42,324 nt of DNA from Candidatus Methanomethylophilaceae archaeon (GCA_944320485.1 CALUHQ010000029.1:1-42324), one strand, 5' to 3'. Shown: positions 15,443 through 24,594, counted from the stretch's first letter. The notes: generated by a model not told the origin, from the letters alone. Numbers and translations: made by a program.

Positions 15443-16177
15443 ATGGCGGGAAAGAATGCATATGAAGGCGGAGGGAGCAAGAAAACAGAAAGCGCTCGAT
15501 TCGGAGAATCAATACGTAAGAAAGGCGTCCTTCTGCTGAATGGCAAGGTCCCGTCGAGGTCGGAGGTCTCCGCTAGAAGGCTGGGAAACGGTCCGGTCGA
15601 TGTTATCGTGATTGACGAGTCCAACTCATTCTCCAGCAGGGGTGATGTTAGAAGAGTGCATCTGACGATAGTCTGTACCAGGACAAGCGATCCCAAGAGG
15701 ATGGCCGAAAGCGTGAGGCTCATTCCCGTGAAAAAGGGTGTGAGGTCAAAGTACAGCAACACCAGGGGATCCGACCGTCGCAGGATTATCAAGGACCTTG
15801 CAGGCCAGGATATCCATGTCGTCGAGCGTCACAGGCGTATCGACTACGACAGGTTGGACACTCCCGAGAAGAAGGAGGGATTTTACATGGGCATCCTGGC
15901 CGATGCATTAAGCGATGCTCTGGATCTCGATCCGAATAAGGAGACGGACGTTCTGATTGATTCACCGCCTCTTGACATAGATTACAAAATCATGGAACTA
16001 GGAATCAGAGAGGTCAGGTCCGATAGACGGATTAGGTGGTACGAGACAGCGCGCAGCGCATCTAGTCCGTTGTTGCAGGTCCATGATTTCATAACAGGGG
16101 TGATTTCTGATGATGTGGAGGGCATCGAAGAGAGTGTGGATCTCATGGGGATCCTGAGGAATCGGTTTAAGAAGTGA
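15443..16177 (+). CDS. DUF3800-like protein (putative RNase H-fold)
   Basis: A 244-residue protein. The pattern suits DUF3800: an early acidic motif VIVIDESNSFSS (about residues 53-64), a central DVLIDSPPLD (about 172-181), and a terminal LQVHDFITGVISDD resembling the family's IQ-x2-D end motif. DUF3800 proteins have an RNase H-like fold and often travel in mobile or defence islands, but their function is mostly unknown. The N-terminal 25 residues are basic and probably disordered. Codon use is less G/C-ended than in the neighbours and the flanks are AT-rich, suggesting recent acquisition next to tRNA-Gly. The assignment is tentative. Confidence 0.55.
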   Translation: MAGKNAYEGGGSKKTESARFGESIRKKGVLLLNGKVPSRSEVSARRLGNGPVDVIVIDESNSFSSRGDVRRVHLTIVCTRTSDPKRMAESVRLIPVKKGVRSKYSNTRGSDRRRIIKDLAGQDIHVVERHRRIDYDRLDTPEKKEGFYMGILADALSDALDLDPNKETDVLIDSPPLDIDYKIMELGIREVRSDRRIRWYETARSASSPLLQVHDFITGVISDDVEGIEESVDLMGILRNRFKK

Positions 16178-16586
16178 TATGTCGCGCCGGGATTCGTGGT
16201 AATTATGCGCCTGACGTCTCGGGCGGCCGTCTCGCATTCCCGTGACCGGTACTGAGGCAGCTCACACGATTCGCTTCACGACATCTATCCATTCGTCAAA
16301 CCGATATAAAAAATATCGTCCCTGACATCGCACATCTCTGTCTGAGGGGCATCAGAATCACGTGATAGTCTCTGATTTGCAAATGTTTTTAATGCACTGG
16401 ATGAAACCGTCCTCTGAAGGCGTTGTTTTCTCCTTCTCGCTCCCAGCCGTCATCACAGTTAACGTAGTGTTAATTCGAGATACTAGATGCGAAGTCTTTC
16501 TTGACGGAGGTGCCAACGTAGTGGGCCAGATACAGGACTGAGAGGGCATGGGGCAGTATGGCCGGGAAATCATCGGGATGCCGGCT
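16178..16586. other. AT-rich gap with no confident gene
   Basis: This 409-base gap between the DUF3800-like gene and the amidohydrolase is AT-richer than the rest. It holds a possible 46-codon plus-strand ORF (16401-16541, MKPSSEGVVFSFSLPAV at its start, TGA end) and an overlapping 71-codon minus-strand ORF. Neither has a recognisable domain or convincing promoter. It may be remnant sequence of the same acquired islet. Confidence 0.4.
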
Positions 16587-18089
16587 TTAGCGTCTGTATA
16601 CCGTGCGACCGCCCTTCATCGTCTCGACCACCGTCACGTCCCTCAGGCTTTTCGGATCGCAGCGCAGCGGGTTGCGGTCCAGGATGACGAGGTCCGCCCT
16701 ACCGCCCTCGCGTATCGTCCCGATCCCGGGTTCGCGGTTCTGCCCGGCGGAATCCACGGTGACGGCCCTGAGGGCGTCCATGATGCCGATCCTCTCGTCC
16801 TCCCCGCGGACTTCCCCGCCCTCGGTCAATCTGTTCACGGCGCAGAATACGGCGTCCATCGGCCACGGCTCGAGGACCGGCTCGTCCTGATGCAGGGTGA
16901 TCCTCATCCCCTTGGACAGGGCCGTCCCGCAAGGGCTGAGGCGGTCCGCGCGCTCGCGTCCGAACAGCTCCACGTAGAGGTCGCCCCAGTACCAGGCGTG
17001 TGACACGAAGAAAGAAGGCTCCATGCCGATGGCCTTCATGCGGTCCATGAGGTCGGGGGTCAGGAACTGGGAGTGTATCATCACCACGTGCTGCTCCAGT
17101 CCGGTCCTCCCCGACACGTCCTCCGCGGCATCGACCAGGGCCCTGCAGGCGGCATCACCGTTGCAGTGCACGGCGACCTCGAGCCCGTCATCTGCGGCAT
17201 CCTCCAGATAGCGACGAAGGTCATCCAGGTCCACGGTCGCGGAGCCGTTGTGACCGTCAAGGTACGGCTCAGCCATCCATGCGGTACCGCCCTGCGGCGA
17301 TCCGTCGAGGAGGATCTTCATACCCTTGACCTTCAGATGCCCACTCCATTCACCGACCCGGCATCCGAGCATCCCCAGGACCTCGTCCCTGTGCGCGGCA
17401 TCCACGAATCCCATCACGTCGATCCAGAACTCGTCGGATCCGATCAGGGGCATGACCAGAGGGACCATCTCCTTCTTGATCAGGGCCTCCTGGGCAGTCG
17501 TGATGCCGTACGACGCGAACCTCTCCTGGGCCTTCAGCATGACCCTGTGGATGTCCTCGGGGGAACCGGCGGGTATCCTCTGTATGGCTGATATGAACGG
17601 TCCCTCCTCCAGCCTGTACGAGTCGACGCCCAGTGCCTTCATCGCCGCGGAGTTGAAGAGTCCGAGGTGGCCGGACACGTGGTGAAGGCAGAGCGGTCTG
17701 TCGGGGCATGCGGAGTCCAGCTCCTCCAGGGTGGGGTCCCTGCGCTCCGAGAGCTTGGACGGATCGTAGTCGCGTGCGTCCACCCACCCCCCGTCGCCGG
17801 TGGCGGAGGCCCTTTCACGGATGAGGTCCATCAGTGTGCCGATGTCCCTGGCCTCCCTCAGGGAGAGCTGCAGGAGGGACATGGCGTAGGCCACGAAGTG
17901 CCCGTGGGCGTCCACGAACCCGGGCATGAGCGCCATGCCGCCGAGGTCACGCACCTCGGCGTCCGGGAAATCGGAACGCAGCGCGTCCGCATCTCCGACG
18001 CGCAGCACGGTGCCGTCTTCCACGACCACGGCGCCGGCCGCGTCGCCGTTCATTGTGATTATGTCTCCGCCGAGGAACAGGGTGCGCAT
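16587..18089 (-). CDS. Amidohydrolase family protein (YtcJ-like, COG1574)
   Basis: A 500-residue metal-dependent hydrolase of the YtcJ/NfdA group. It has the urease-like beta-sandwich at both ends (GGDIITMNGDA at the start, GRADLVILDRNP and a final VVETMKGGRTVYRR) and the TIM-barrel metal motif GFVDAHGHF near residue 60. A later VAVHCNGDAA and HSQFLT supply further histidines, and LHQDEPV is near residue 395. Members hydrolyse C-N bonds of varied small molecules; the substrate is unknown. It follows the FUSC transporter by 24 bases on the same strand, so the two may be cotranscribed. Stop codon is TAA, one of four in the window. Confidence 0.88.
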   Translation of the reverse strand: MRTLFLGGDIITMNGDAAGAVVVEDGTVLRVGDADALRSDFPDAEVRDLGGMALMPGFVDAHGHFVAYAMSLLQLSLREARDIGTLMDLIRERASATGDGGWVDARDYDPSKLSERRDPTLEELDSACPDRPLCLHHVSGHLGLFNSAAMKALGVDSYRLEEGPFISAIQRIPAGSPEDIHRVMLKAQERFASYGITTAQEALIKKEMVPLVMPLIGSDEFWIDVMGFVDAAHRDEVLGMLGCRVGEWSGHLKVKGMKILLDGSPQGGTAWMAEPYLDGHNGSATVDLDDLRRYLEDAADDGLEVAVHCNGDAACRALVDAAEDVSGRTGLEQHVVMIHSQFLTPDLMDRMKAIGMEPSFFVSHAWYWGDLYVELFGRERADRLSPCGTALSKGMRITLHQDEPVLEPWPMDAVFCAVNRLTEGGEVRGEDERIGIMDALRAVTVDSAGQNREPGIGTIREGGRADLVILDRNPLRCDPKSLRDVTVVETMKGGRTVYRR

Positions 18090-18113
18090 GAGGCGGAATC
18101 GTCCTGCACGGAG

Positions 18114-19982
18114 TTATAGATGCTGAGCCCCGGCCCCGGAGATCCGGCTGTAAAGGGCGCGGTCGCGCCTGTACCCGTCCAGGATCCCAGCGGCCTCCCT
18201 GACGAGGTCCGCCTCCTTGTCATCGAGTCCGTCGGTGTCGACCGTTTCCGGCGGTCCCGACGGATCGAAGCCTCCGACCATGTCGCGGATGATCCCGCGG
18301 CATCTCGAGTCGGCGGTCTCCATCGACCTGGACAGGAGCATGATCCTGGCCGTCAGGTTGTCCTGTCTGGACAGCAGCATCTCCACCGCCAGGTTCCTCC
18401 TGCTGGTGACGTTCATGCGCATCTTGGACGAGATCGTGGCCGCTCTGAGGACCAGGGCCGTCTCGCCCATAGGGTCCCTGCGCCCGTCCGCGGCGTCGCC
18501 GAGGCTGCGTATCTGACCGCCAGTGATGTCGACGTACCTCCCGCCGAGGACGATGTTCTCGTCCGCCAGACGGTACGGGAGGATGACCCTGTTGGCGATA
18601 CTGGCTATGAGCACGCCCGCGATGATCATCGCCACCCTCTCGGTCAGTATGGTCTCCGGAGGATTGGTCATCATCGCGGTGAGCAGCGAGGATAGTGTGA
18701 TGAACGCCATCATGACCTCGTACCTCTTGGGCGCAGTCACCGTGAACACGTAGTTCGCCACCAGCAGGATGGCCGTCAGCGTCCCGAGGTCCCCGCCGGC
18801 GATGACCAGGGAGGCGATCGCGGCCAGGATCCCGACGAACGTGCCGAGCAGACGCATCGCGGTGCGCCTCGCGGTCCCTTCCAAATAAGGCTGGACCATG
18901 GCTATGGTCGTGAACACCAGCGCCTTCGCGTTCTCGTCCCCCGAGTACTGCCATGCGAATGCACACAGCGAGAACATGAGGGCCATGCGGAACGAGAACG
19001 TGAACCTGACGGAATCAAGGCGCATGTTCTCCCTCAGGATGGTGCCAGCACGGAACGAGGCCGGGACGTCGGCCTCGTCGAACCTCTCCTCCGTCGTGCT
19101 GAACGACATCCTCCACAGGTCGTCCCTCAGGATCCTCAGCGCCGTGCGGGTCTCCGGGTCAGCGTCCATCTCCCTGAGGAAGGAGTCTATGCGGTCCAGG
19201 AGGGGCTGCATGTCGTCCCCCTGCTGGAACGATGCCAGGGCATCGGATATGCCGGCGATCCCGTCCAGGACGGCGGGGTCCCTCTCCCTGTCGCAGACCG
19301 CCGTCCCTATGACCTGCAGGGAGACGACAACGTCCAGCATCCTGCGGTCGCCCGGCCTAGAGACGAACCTGGACTTCAGGCGCTCGTAGAGGTAGCCGTC
19401 CATCGTCGAGCACAGGCCGTCGAGCCTGTCGGTGGTGGCGACGGATCCGGCCTTGATGGTGGTGCACAGGGACGACACCTCCCTGCATATCGCCACCATC
19501 CCATCGCGCTCCCTCCTCCCCTTCGAGACGTGGTGGAACAGCACGTTCAGCCCGACCACGAAGACGGACCCCAGCAGCAGGGCGGCTACCCTGAGGGGGA
19601 TCCCCTCGGCGCCGATGGGTGCCGACAGCATGAACGCGTATCCCAGCAGGAACGGGAAGTGCATGGGGGAGCTCAGGTCGTGCAGCGCGTAGAAGCAGGC
19701 CCCGAACACGAACAAGAAATTGAGGGCCGCACCGACGAACGGGTCGCCGAGCCATACCGACAGGAAGGAGAACGTCCCCATGGCGAGGGTGCACGCGCAC
19801 ATCACACCCAGGTTCCAGACGGGCCTCACCGACAGGTCCCTGGACAGCATGGTCAGAGCCAGGACTATGATTATCACGCCCACGAGGGAGTTCTCCTGGC
19901 CGAACACACCGGAGAACCCGGACACGAACACGCATATCAGAACGAAGAACAGCGTCTTCCCGGCCAGGGTCCTGGCGTCCAT
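18114..19982 (-). CDS. FUSC family membrane protein (aromatic-acid exporter-like)
   Basis: A 622-residue protein with the YccS/AaeB (FUSC) layout. A first bundle of about six membrane helices (residues 10-150) is followed by a long soluble helical region (about 160-345). A second bundle (about 350-485) contains ALVFTTIAMVQPYLEG and TAPKRYEVMMAFITL, followed by a soluble tail. Family members are linked to efflux of aromatic carboxylic acids. The start is ATG 19982 (MDARTLAGKTLFF), where protein-like sequence begins; the frame stays open upstream without meaning. It is divergent from hisS. The pairing with an amidohydrolase suggests hydrolysis and export of a small molecule, which is inference. 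Confidence 0.85.
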   Translation of the reverse strand: MDARTLAGKTLFFVLICVFVSGFSGVFGQENSLVGVIIIVLALTMLSRDLSVRPVWNLGVMCACTLAMGTFSFLSVWLGDPFVGAALNFLFVFGACFYALHDLSSPMHFPFLLGYAFMLSAPIGAEGIPLRVAALLLGSVFVVGLNVLFHHVSKGRRERDGMVAICREVSSLCTTIKAGSVATTDRLDGLCSTMDGYLYERLKSRFVSRPGDRRMLDVVVSLQVIGTAVCDRERDPAVLDGIAGISDALASFQQGDDMQPLLDRIDSFLREMDADPETRTALRILRDDLWRMSFSTTEERFDEADVPASFRAGTILRENMRLDSVRFTFSFRMALMFSLCAFAWQYSGDENAKALVFTTIAMVQPYLEGTARRTAMRLLGTFVGILAAIASLVIAGGDLGTLTAILLVANYVFTVTAPKRYEVMMAFITLSSLLTAMMTNPPETILTERVAMIIAGVLIASIANRVILPYRLADENIVLGGRYVDITGGQIRSLGDAADGRRDPMGETALVLRAATISSKMRMNVTSRRNLAVEMLLSRQDNLTARIMLLSRSMETADSRCRGIIRDMVGGFDPSGPPETVDTDGLDDKEADLVREAAGILDGYRRDRALYSRISGAGAQHL

Positions 19983-20034
19983 GGATGCCAATCGGGGTGA
20001 GGATATTTCATGATGTCCCGGCGACCACCAACCA

Positions 20035-20041
20035 TTATATC
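20035..20041 (+). promoter_or_regulatory. TATA box of hisS
   Basis: TTATATC sits about 25 bases before ATG 20064, so hisS is probably transcribed without a leader. The divergent FUSC gene starts at 19982, giving an 81-base shared promoter region. Confidence 0.55.
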
Positions 20042-20063
20042 GGACCGTGCCATCGCAACGGGC

Positions 20064-21311
20064 ATGATTCAGTGTCCGCGCGGTACAAGGGACTTCCTTC
20101 CCGATGAGATGGAGAGACGCAGGTTCTTCGAGAACAGGCTCAGGCACACCGCGAGGACCTTCGGGTTCAGGGAGGTGGAGACCCCCATCTTCGAGGATGC
20201 GGAGCTCTTCATCCTCAGGTCCGGCCCCAACGTGCTCAAGGAGCTCTACGCCTTCGAGGACAAGGGCGGCAGGCAGATCGCCCTCCGTCCCGAGATGACC
20301 GCCCCGGTCGTCAGGATGTTCGTGAACGGCATGAGCAACGAGCCGAAGCCGATTAAGGTGTTCTACTTCGGCCAGTGCTTCAGGTACGAGAGGCCCCAGA
20401 GCGGCAGGTACAGGGAGTTCTTCCAGTTCGGTGCCGAGATCATCGGAGGGGCCACCCCCGAGACCGACGCCGAGGCCATCGCGCTGGCCTCCGCCATGAT
20501 CAAGCAGATCGGGATCAAGGACTACAGGATCCGCATAGGGCACATCGGGGTGCTGAGGCAGAGGATCGCCGACGCCGGCGTCCCCGCCGAGAGGACCGCG
20601 GAGGTCCTCCAGAAGCTCGATAAGAAGCTCTACGACGAGGCCCGCCCGCTCATGCAGGACATAGGCGTCTCCGACGAGGACATCGACGACATCTTCGCCC
20701 TCACCGAGACGGTGGGCGGCACCGAGGTCCTGGACAGGGTCCCCGGGGATGCGGGCGACTGGCTCAGGAGGGTCGTCGCCAACCTCGACGCCATGGGCGT
20801 GAGGGACCTGGAGATCGACCTGGGCGTCGTCAGGGGCCTGGATTACTACACGGGCATGGTCTTCGAGGCCGAGGCGCCCGCACTGGGGGCCGAGAAGCAG
20901 ATCTGCGGAGGCGGGTCCTACACGCTCTCGGAGCTCTTCGGAGGGGAGAAGGTGTTCTCGACAGGCTTCGCCATCGGGTTCGACAGGATCCTCCTGGCTC
21001 TCGAGAAGGAGGGCTTCCAGTACGACTACGAGGGACTCGACGCCTACGTCCTGTCCGTGTCCGACGACATGAGGGTCAAGGCGTCGGAGATAGCCGCCAT
21101 GCTGAGGGCCGAGGGGATTTCCGCCGATGTGGACATCATGGGCAGGAAGATGGCGAAGGCGCTGAAGTTCGCCTCCTCCGCCAGGGCAAGGTATGCGGTC
21201 ATCGTCGGCGCCAAGGAGATGGAGCAGGGGTCAGTCACCCTCAGGGACATGTCCACCGGGGAGCAGACCCTGGTGGCCGTCGGGGACCTCTGCCAGACGA
21301 TCAGGGGCTGA
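20064..21311 (+). CDS. hisS: Histidine-tRNA ligase
   Basis: Class II synthetase that charges tRNA-His. ATG 20064 (MIQCPRGTRDFLPDEM) is chosen because HisRS proteins start at this motif; upstream in-frame ATG codons add unrelated residues. The product has 415 residues, normal for the family. Motif 1 region (EVETPIFEDAELF), motif 2 (FYFGQCFRYERPQSGRYREF), the histidine-specific LDYYTGMVFE, and motif 3 (GFAIGFDRILLAL) are present, with a C-terminal anticodon-binding domain. Its substrate tRNA-His is encoded about 9.4 kb away in this window. A long hairpin follows the gene. Confidence 0.97.
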   Translation: MIQCPRGTRDFLPDEMERRRFFENRLRHTARTFGFREVETPIFEDAELFILRSGPNVLKELYAFEDKGGRQIALRPEMTAPVVRMFVNGMSNEPKPIKVFYFGQCFRYERPQSGRYREFFQFGAEIIGGATPETDAEAIALASAMIKQIGIKDYRIRIGHIGVLRQRIADAGVPAERTAEVLQKLDKKLYDEARPLMQDIGVSDEDIDDIFALTETVGGTEVLDRVPGDAGDWLRRVVANLDAMGVRDLEIDLGVVRGLDYYTGMVFEAEAPALGAEKQICGGGSYTLSELFGGEKVFSTGFAIGFDRILLALEKEGFQYDYEGLDAYVLSVSDDMRVKASEIAAMLRAEGISADVDIMGRKMAKALKFASSARARYAVIVGAKEMEQGSVTLRDMSTGEQTLVAVGDLCQTIRG

Positions 21312-21353
21312 CGCGAGTCGGATCCCTCGGCATCACGTTATCAAAACCAGAAC

Positions 21354-21386
21354 CCCTCCCGCACCCACAATCGGGATGCGGGAGGG
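21354..21386 (+). terminator. 10-bp hairpin after hisS
   Basis: CCCTCCCGCA (21354-21363) pairs perfectly with TGCGGGAGGG (21377-21386) around a 13-base loop, between the convergent hisS and the exporter operon. It may serve both directions. Confidence 0.5.
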
Positions 21387-21391
21387 CGATC

Positions 21392-21408
21392 CCGGGGCCG
21401 GGCCCCGG
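21392..21408 (-). terminator. GC hairpin after the exporter operon
   Basis: CCGGGG (21392-21397) and CCCCGG (21403-21408) form a palindromic GC-rich hairpin 9 bases beyond the last gene of the minus-strand ABC operon. Confidence 0.4.
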
Positions 21409-21416
21409 TAAGATGT

Positions 21417-22166
21417 TCACTTCGACCACTTGGGCTTGAGTCCCGCTACCACGAGGACGCCCAGGATCACCATGGTGATCAGGATGCAGACCGCAGCGTA
21501 CACCGTCGGGGACCCGTTGGGTGCGCTGTACCCGCTCGCATCGTACCAGACGTCGAAGTATATGCCGTTCGTGTTGGTTCTGACGCTGACGGAGGTGCTG
21601 GACTCCATGACGCGGCTGTAGTGCCCGTTGACGATGTCCTCGCTCCCCAGGTTTGTGTACAGGTAGGCCTCGCAGACGCTCCCGTTCTCGTTCCTGATCG
21701 TGATGTCAAGTTCGAACCTGTCCCCCGCCTTGACGAAGAACGTCAGGCGGTCGTCGTTGTAGGGCTCCAGCACACGGTTCCACTTGGCCACGTGGCCCCA
21801 TCCGTTGAAGTAATCGTTGTACAGGTAGTTCCCGCCGCTCATGTAGACGTTCACCGTGGTCGGTTCCGTTATGTACCCGTTTACCAATTCCCACTGGTCG
21901 TCCTCGGAGAGGTTGATGCTGGTGTCCGTCGGATTCTGCAGGTAGCGGTCCATCAGCTGGTCGTTGGGGCTCCCCTCTTTGGTGACGAAGTACGAGCCCA
22001 TGGTCCAGATGTCTTTCCCAGGTTCGAGGACGACTGTGGCCTTGTAGAGGTAGTTGTCCGACATCCTGAGGGATTCGTCCGCGTCGCTGTCGTCGAAGGC
22101 CAGCGGTGAGAGGCATATGACGCACATCAGCGCCACGACGAATGCCGTCTTCGTTGTTCCCATCAT
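21417..22166 (-). CDS. Membrane-anchored extracytoplasmic protein of the ABC-2 exporter operon
   Basis: A 249-residue protein not recognised as any named family. It begins with a signal peptide or anchor (KTAFVVALMCVICLSPLAF, residues about 6-24) and ends with a membrane helix (VYAAVCILITMVILGVLVVAG) and a short KPKWSK tail. The roughly 195 residues between are acidic, rich in Tyr, Asn and Thr, probably beta-rich and outside the cell. ATG 22166 overlaps the TGA of the permease gene by one base, so the protein is translationally coupled and probably an accessory subunit of the exporter. The frame extends upstream inside the permease gene but that part is not coding. Confidence 0.75.
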   Translation of the reverse strand: MMGTTKTAFVVALMCVICLSPLAFDDSDADESLRMSDNYLYKATVVLEPGKDIWTMGSYFVTKEGSPNDQLMDRYLQNPTDTSINLSEDDQWELVNGYITEPTTVNVYMSGGNYLYNDYFNGWGHVAKWNRVLEPYNDDRLTFFVKAGDRFELDITIRNENGSVCEAYLYTNLGSEDIVNGHYSRVMESSTSVSVRTNTNGIYFDVWYDASGYSAPNGSPTVYAAVCILITMVILGVLVVAGLKPKWSK

Positions 22167-23398
22167 CACATCTCCCTCCTCATAGTCTTGACAAGTCCGA
22201 GTATCAGGAACACCAGGCCCCAGACGACGCCGATCCCGACCATGGTCCAGACCTCCCCCGCGTCGACGGCGGAGAATCCCATGACCATGCTCACGAACCC
22301 GGACACCGAGCCGACCATAGGCGTCCCCATCGCTGCCAGGGACACATCGGGCAGGAAGCACGGCAGGAGCATCAGGCCCCATGCCTCGTACCTCAGCGCC
22401 ACTATGATGAACAGCGCGGGCAGCAGGAACGTCATCAGGATGAACGGGGCCATGCTGGAAGGCTTCCTCTTGAACGCCCCGATGCAGAACGCCGTCGCCG
22501 AGTAGACGAATATGGCGACGATCATGGTCGCCAGCGACTCTGTGATCAGGTCCGCGAAGATGAAGTCGTAGTGGGTCATCGCGGTGATGACCGCCATCCC
22601 GTAGGCGAACATGAAGATGCCTATGGACAGCAGGAGTCCTGCAAGGTACTTCCCGAGGTAGAAGGACGCCCTTGACACGGGCAGCGAGACGTTCATGTAC
22701 GCGGTCCTCTCCTTGAACTCGCGTCCTATGGAGGGCCCGCTCAGCACGGCGGTGAAGAACCCGAGGAATATGGGCATCATCGCCAGGAGGGTGCCTATGT
22801 ACTCGGTGGACGACCCCATCTGGGCGGCCATCGAGTCGAAGATGTCCGGGACGGCGAACGATATAATCGGGATGAGCACCGCCATGAAGAGCATGAAGTA
22901 GGTCCACTTCATCTTCGAGTACAGCTTCATCTGGACCATGAACATGGTCACGGTCTGCCCCACGAAGGACGGTATGCGGTAAGTCCTGTCCCTGTGGGCC
23001 TCCTCATCGGTGGCGCTGTAGCCCCTGTCGCCCCAGGTGCCCTTCCTGTCCTCCTCCTTCCTCCCGAAGAGCCCCTTCTTCTGTTCGGGGGGCTGGTCAG
23101 GGAAGTCGGACTGCTCGGGTTCGGGAGCGGGTCCCTCCTGCGGGGTGGACCCTGCGAGGTTTATCGAGGCCTTGGTCTGCACGGGCTCCGGTTCCTTCAC
23201 CGGCTCCTGCACAGGAGGTACGAACGGCTCTGGTTCGGCGGCGTCGTCGCCCTTCCCGAACAGCGGTTTCCTCTCCTTCTTGGCCTCTGTTGCGGAGTCG
23301 TCCTTCCTGCCGAACAGGGACTTCTTCTCCTTGGTCTCGGTCACGGGGTCCTCCTCGGCGGAGTGCCTCCCCTTGGGTCTCTGAAGGATGTCGCTCAT
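22166..23398 (-). CDS. ABC-2 type exporter permease with a long repeated N-terminal tail
   Basis: A 410-residue permease. About six membrane helices occupy residues 165-405, ending LVKTMRREM. The region SGPSIGREFKERTAYMNVSLPVSR, a cytosolic coupling segment, is typical of ABC-2 permeases. Before the membrane part lies an unusual tail of about 145 residues, rich in Pro, Glu and Lys, with three copies of a short motif: KSLFGRKDD (26-34), KPLFGKGDD (44-52) and KGLFGRKEE (108-116). The gene overlaps the ATPase gene by 4 bases and the accessory gene by 1. Substrate unknown. Confidence 0.85.
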   Translation of the reverse strand: MSDILQRPKGRHSAEEDPVTETKEKKSLFGRKDDSATEAKKERKPLFGKGDDAAEPEPFVPPVQEPVKEPEPVQTKASINLAGSTPQEGPAPEPEQSDFPDQPPEQKKGLFGRKEEDRKGTWGDRGYSATDEEAHRDRTYRIPSFVGQTVTMFMVQMKLYSKMKWTYFMLFMAVLIPIISFAVPDIFDSMAAQMGSSTEYIGTLLAMMPIFLGFFTAVLSGPSIGREFKERTAYMNVSLPVSRASFYLGKYLAGLLLSIGIFMFAYGMAVITAMTHYDFIFADLITESLATMIVAIFVYSATAFCIGAFKRKPSSMAPFILMTFLLPALFIIVALRYEAWGLMLLPCFLPDVSLAAMGTPMVGSVSGFVSMVMGFSAVDAGEVWTMVGIGVVWGLVFLILGLVKTMRREM

Positions 23399-24348
23399 TG
23401 GATCTCATCCCCCTTGGTCAGCTCCATGTACAGGGACTCCAGGTCGGCTCCCTTCTCGTTCAGGGCGAGGATGCCGAGGCCGCTCCTGAAGGCGGTCTCG
23501 GTGACGTGCGCCTGGTCCTCGGTGGTGCCGGCGAACTCCAGCTTGACGGAGTAGTCGCCCATCCTCTCGGATGCCCTGACGCCCTGGCAGTGCTCCAGGT
23601 CGCTGATGACCTGGGGGGTCAGGGGCTTCAGCGTGCGGATCTCGAGGGTGATCTCCTTGTCCGCCCCGACGCCGTGGATCAGCCTGGAGACGTCCCCGGA
23701 GGCTATGACCCTGCCGTCGCGGATCATGGTGACGGAACCGCAGATCTCGGACACCTCGCTGAGGATGTGCGTGCTGATGAGCAGGCTGCGGTTCTTCGAT
23801 TTCAGTTCGGCGAGGGTCTGCCTGATCTCGATCATACCCCTCGGGTCCAGTCCCGAGGTGGGCTCGTCGAGGATGATGGTCTGGGGGTTGGCCAGGAGCG
23901 CCTGCGCGAGGACCACCCTCTGCCTCATTCCCTTGGAGAACTCCCCCACCTTTTTGTCGCGCCACTCCCACATCCTCATGATCTCGAGGACGTCCCTGGA
24001 GCGTATCTCTATCTCCCTGGAGTCCAGGCCGTAGATCCTCCCCACGTACTGGAGGATCTCCGCCGGCGTGAACCCGGGGTACGGTTCCGGCGTCTCTATG
24101 ACGCATCCGACATGCTCCATCGCATGCCTGTGGTCCTTGATGTCTATGCCGTCGATCCTCACCGTTCCGGATGTGGGGGTCAGGAGTCCGGTGATCGCCT
24201 TCAGCGTGGTGCTCTTCCCCGCCCCGTTGGGACCGAGAAGACCCATGAATTCACCTCTCCTGACCTTCAGATTGACATCCGATATGGCGGCGAAACCGCC
24301 GTACATCTTCGTGAGTCCGACGGCCTCGATGGCTGGTGTGCCGTCCAT
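23395..24348 (-). CDS. ABC transporter ATP-binding protein (ABC-2 exporter)
   Basis: A 317-residue ATPase of the CcmA/drug-export class. Walker A is GPNGAGKST near residue 40. The signature is a variant, FSKGMRQRV, common in exporters. Walker B is IILDEPTSGLDPRG and the switch is ISTHILSE. The C-terminal 90 residues form the extra domain seen in this class. A TATA-like GTTTTAAGG lies about 25-30 bases before the ATG. It is the first gene of a three-gene operon with permease and surface subunit, all with overlapping ends. Confidence 0.93.
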   Translation of the reverse strand: MDGTPAIEAVGLTKMYGGFAAISDVNLKVRRGEFMGLLGPNGAGKSTTLKAITGLLTPTSGTVRIDGIDIKDHRHAMEHVGCVIETPEPYPGFTPAEILQYVGRIYGLDSREIEIRSRDVLEIMRMWEWRDKKVGEFSKGMRQRVVLAQALLANPQTIILDEPTSGLDPRGMIEIRQTLAELKSKNRSLLISTHILSEVSEICGSVTMIRDGRVIASGDVSRLIHGVGADKEITLEIRTLKPLTPQVISDLEHCQGVRASERMGDYSVKLEFAGTTEDQAHVTETAFRSGLGILALNEKGADLESLYMELTKGDEIQ

Positions 24349-24594
24349 GGGCCGCCATATGGTGAATGGACCTTAAAACAAATCCCTTCGAGGATGTCAG
24401 ATGCACGGGATCCGTGACGCAATACCGCCGAGGTTCCCAAACTATGATATTAGAAACTAGAATGCCGTATCGTTCTCCCATTTATAAACGAATCCAGAAA
24501 GCATTATATTTCATGCATGTAACACAATCGAAACGCCGAGATGTTTCCAATTTCTAGGCCTTCTGATGCTGAAGATGAACCTTTCCAAATCACC

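Noticed and set aside
16358..16573. 71-codon minus-strand ORF in the AT-rich gap
   Set aside because: No promoter, ribosome-binding site or recognisable domain; overlaps an equally doubtful 46-codon ORF on the other strand.
15152..16590. tRNA-Gly as an integration (att) site
   Set aside because: No repeat of the tRNA 3' segment was found downstream and no integrase gene is in the window.
18114..20543. FUSC frame extended to 809 codons
   Set aside because: The first 187 codons are antisense to hisS and not membrane-protein-like; ATG 19982 begins the real N-terminus.
21417..22907. Surface-protein frame extended to 496 codons
   Set aside because: The extra part is another frame of the permease gene; the signal peptide begins at 22166.
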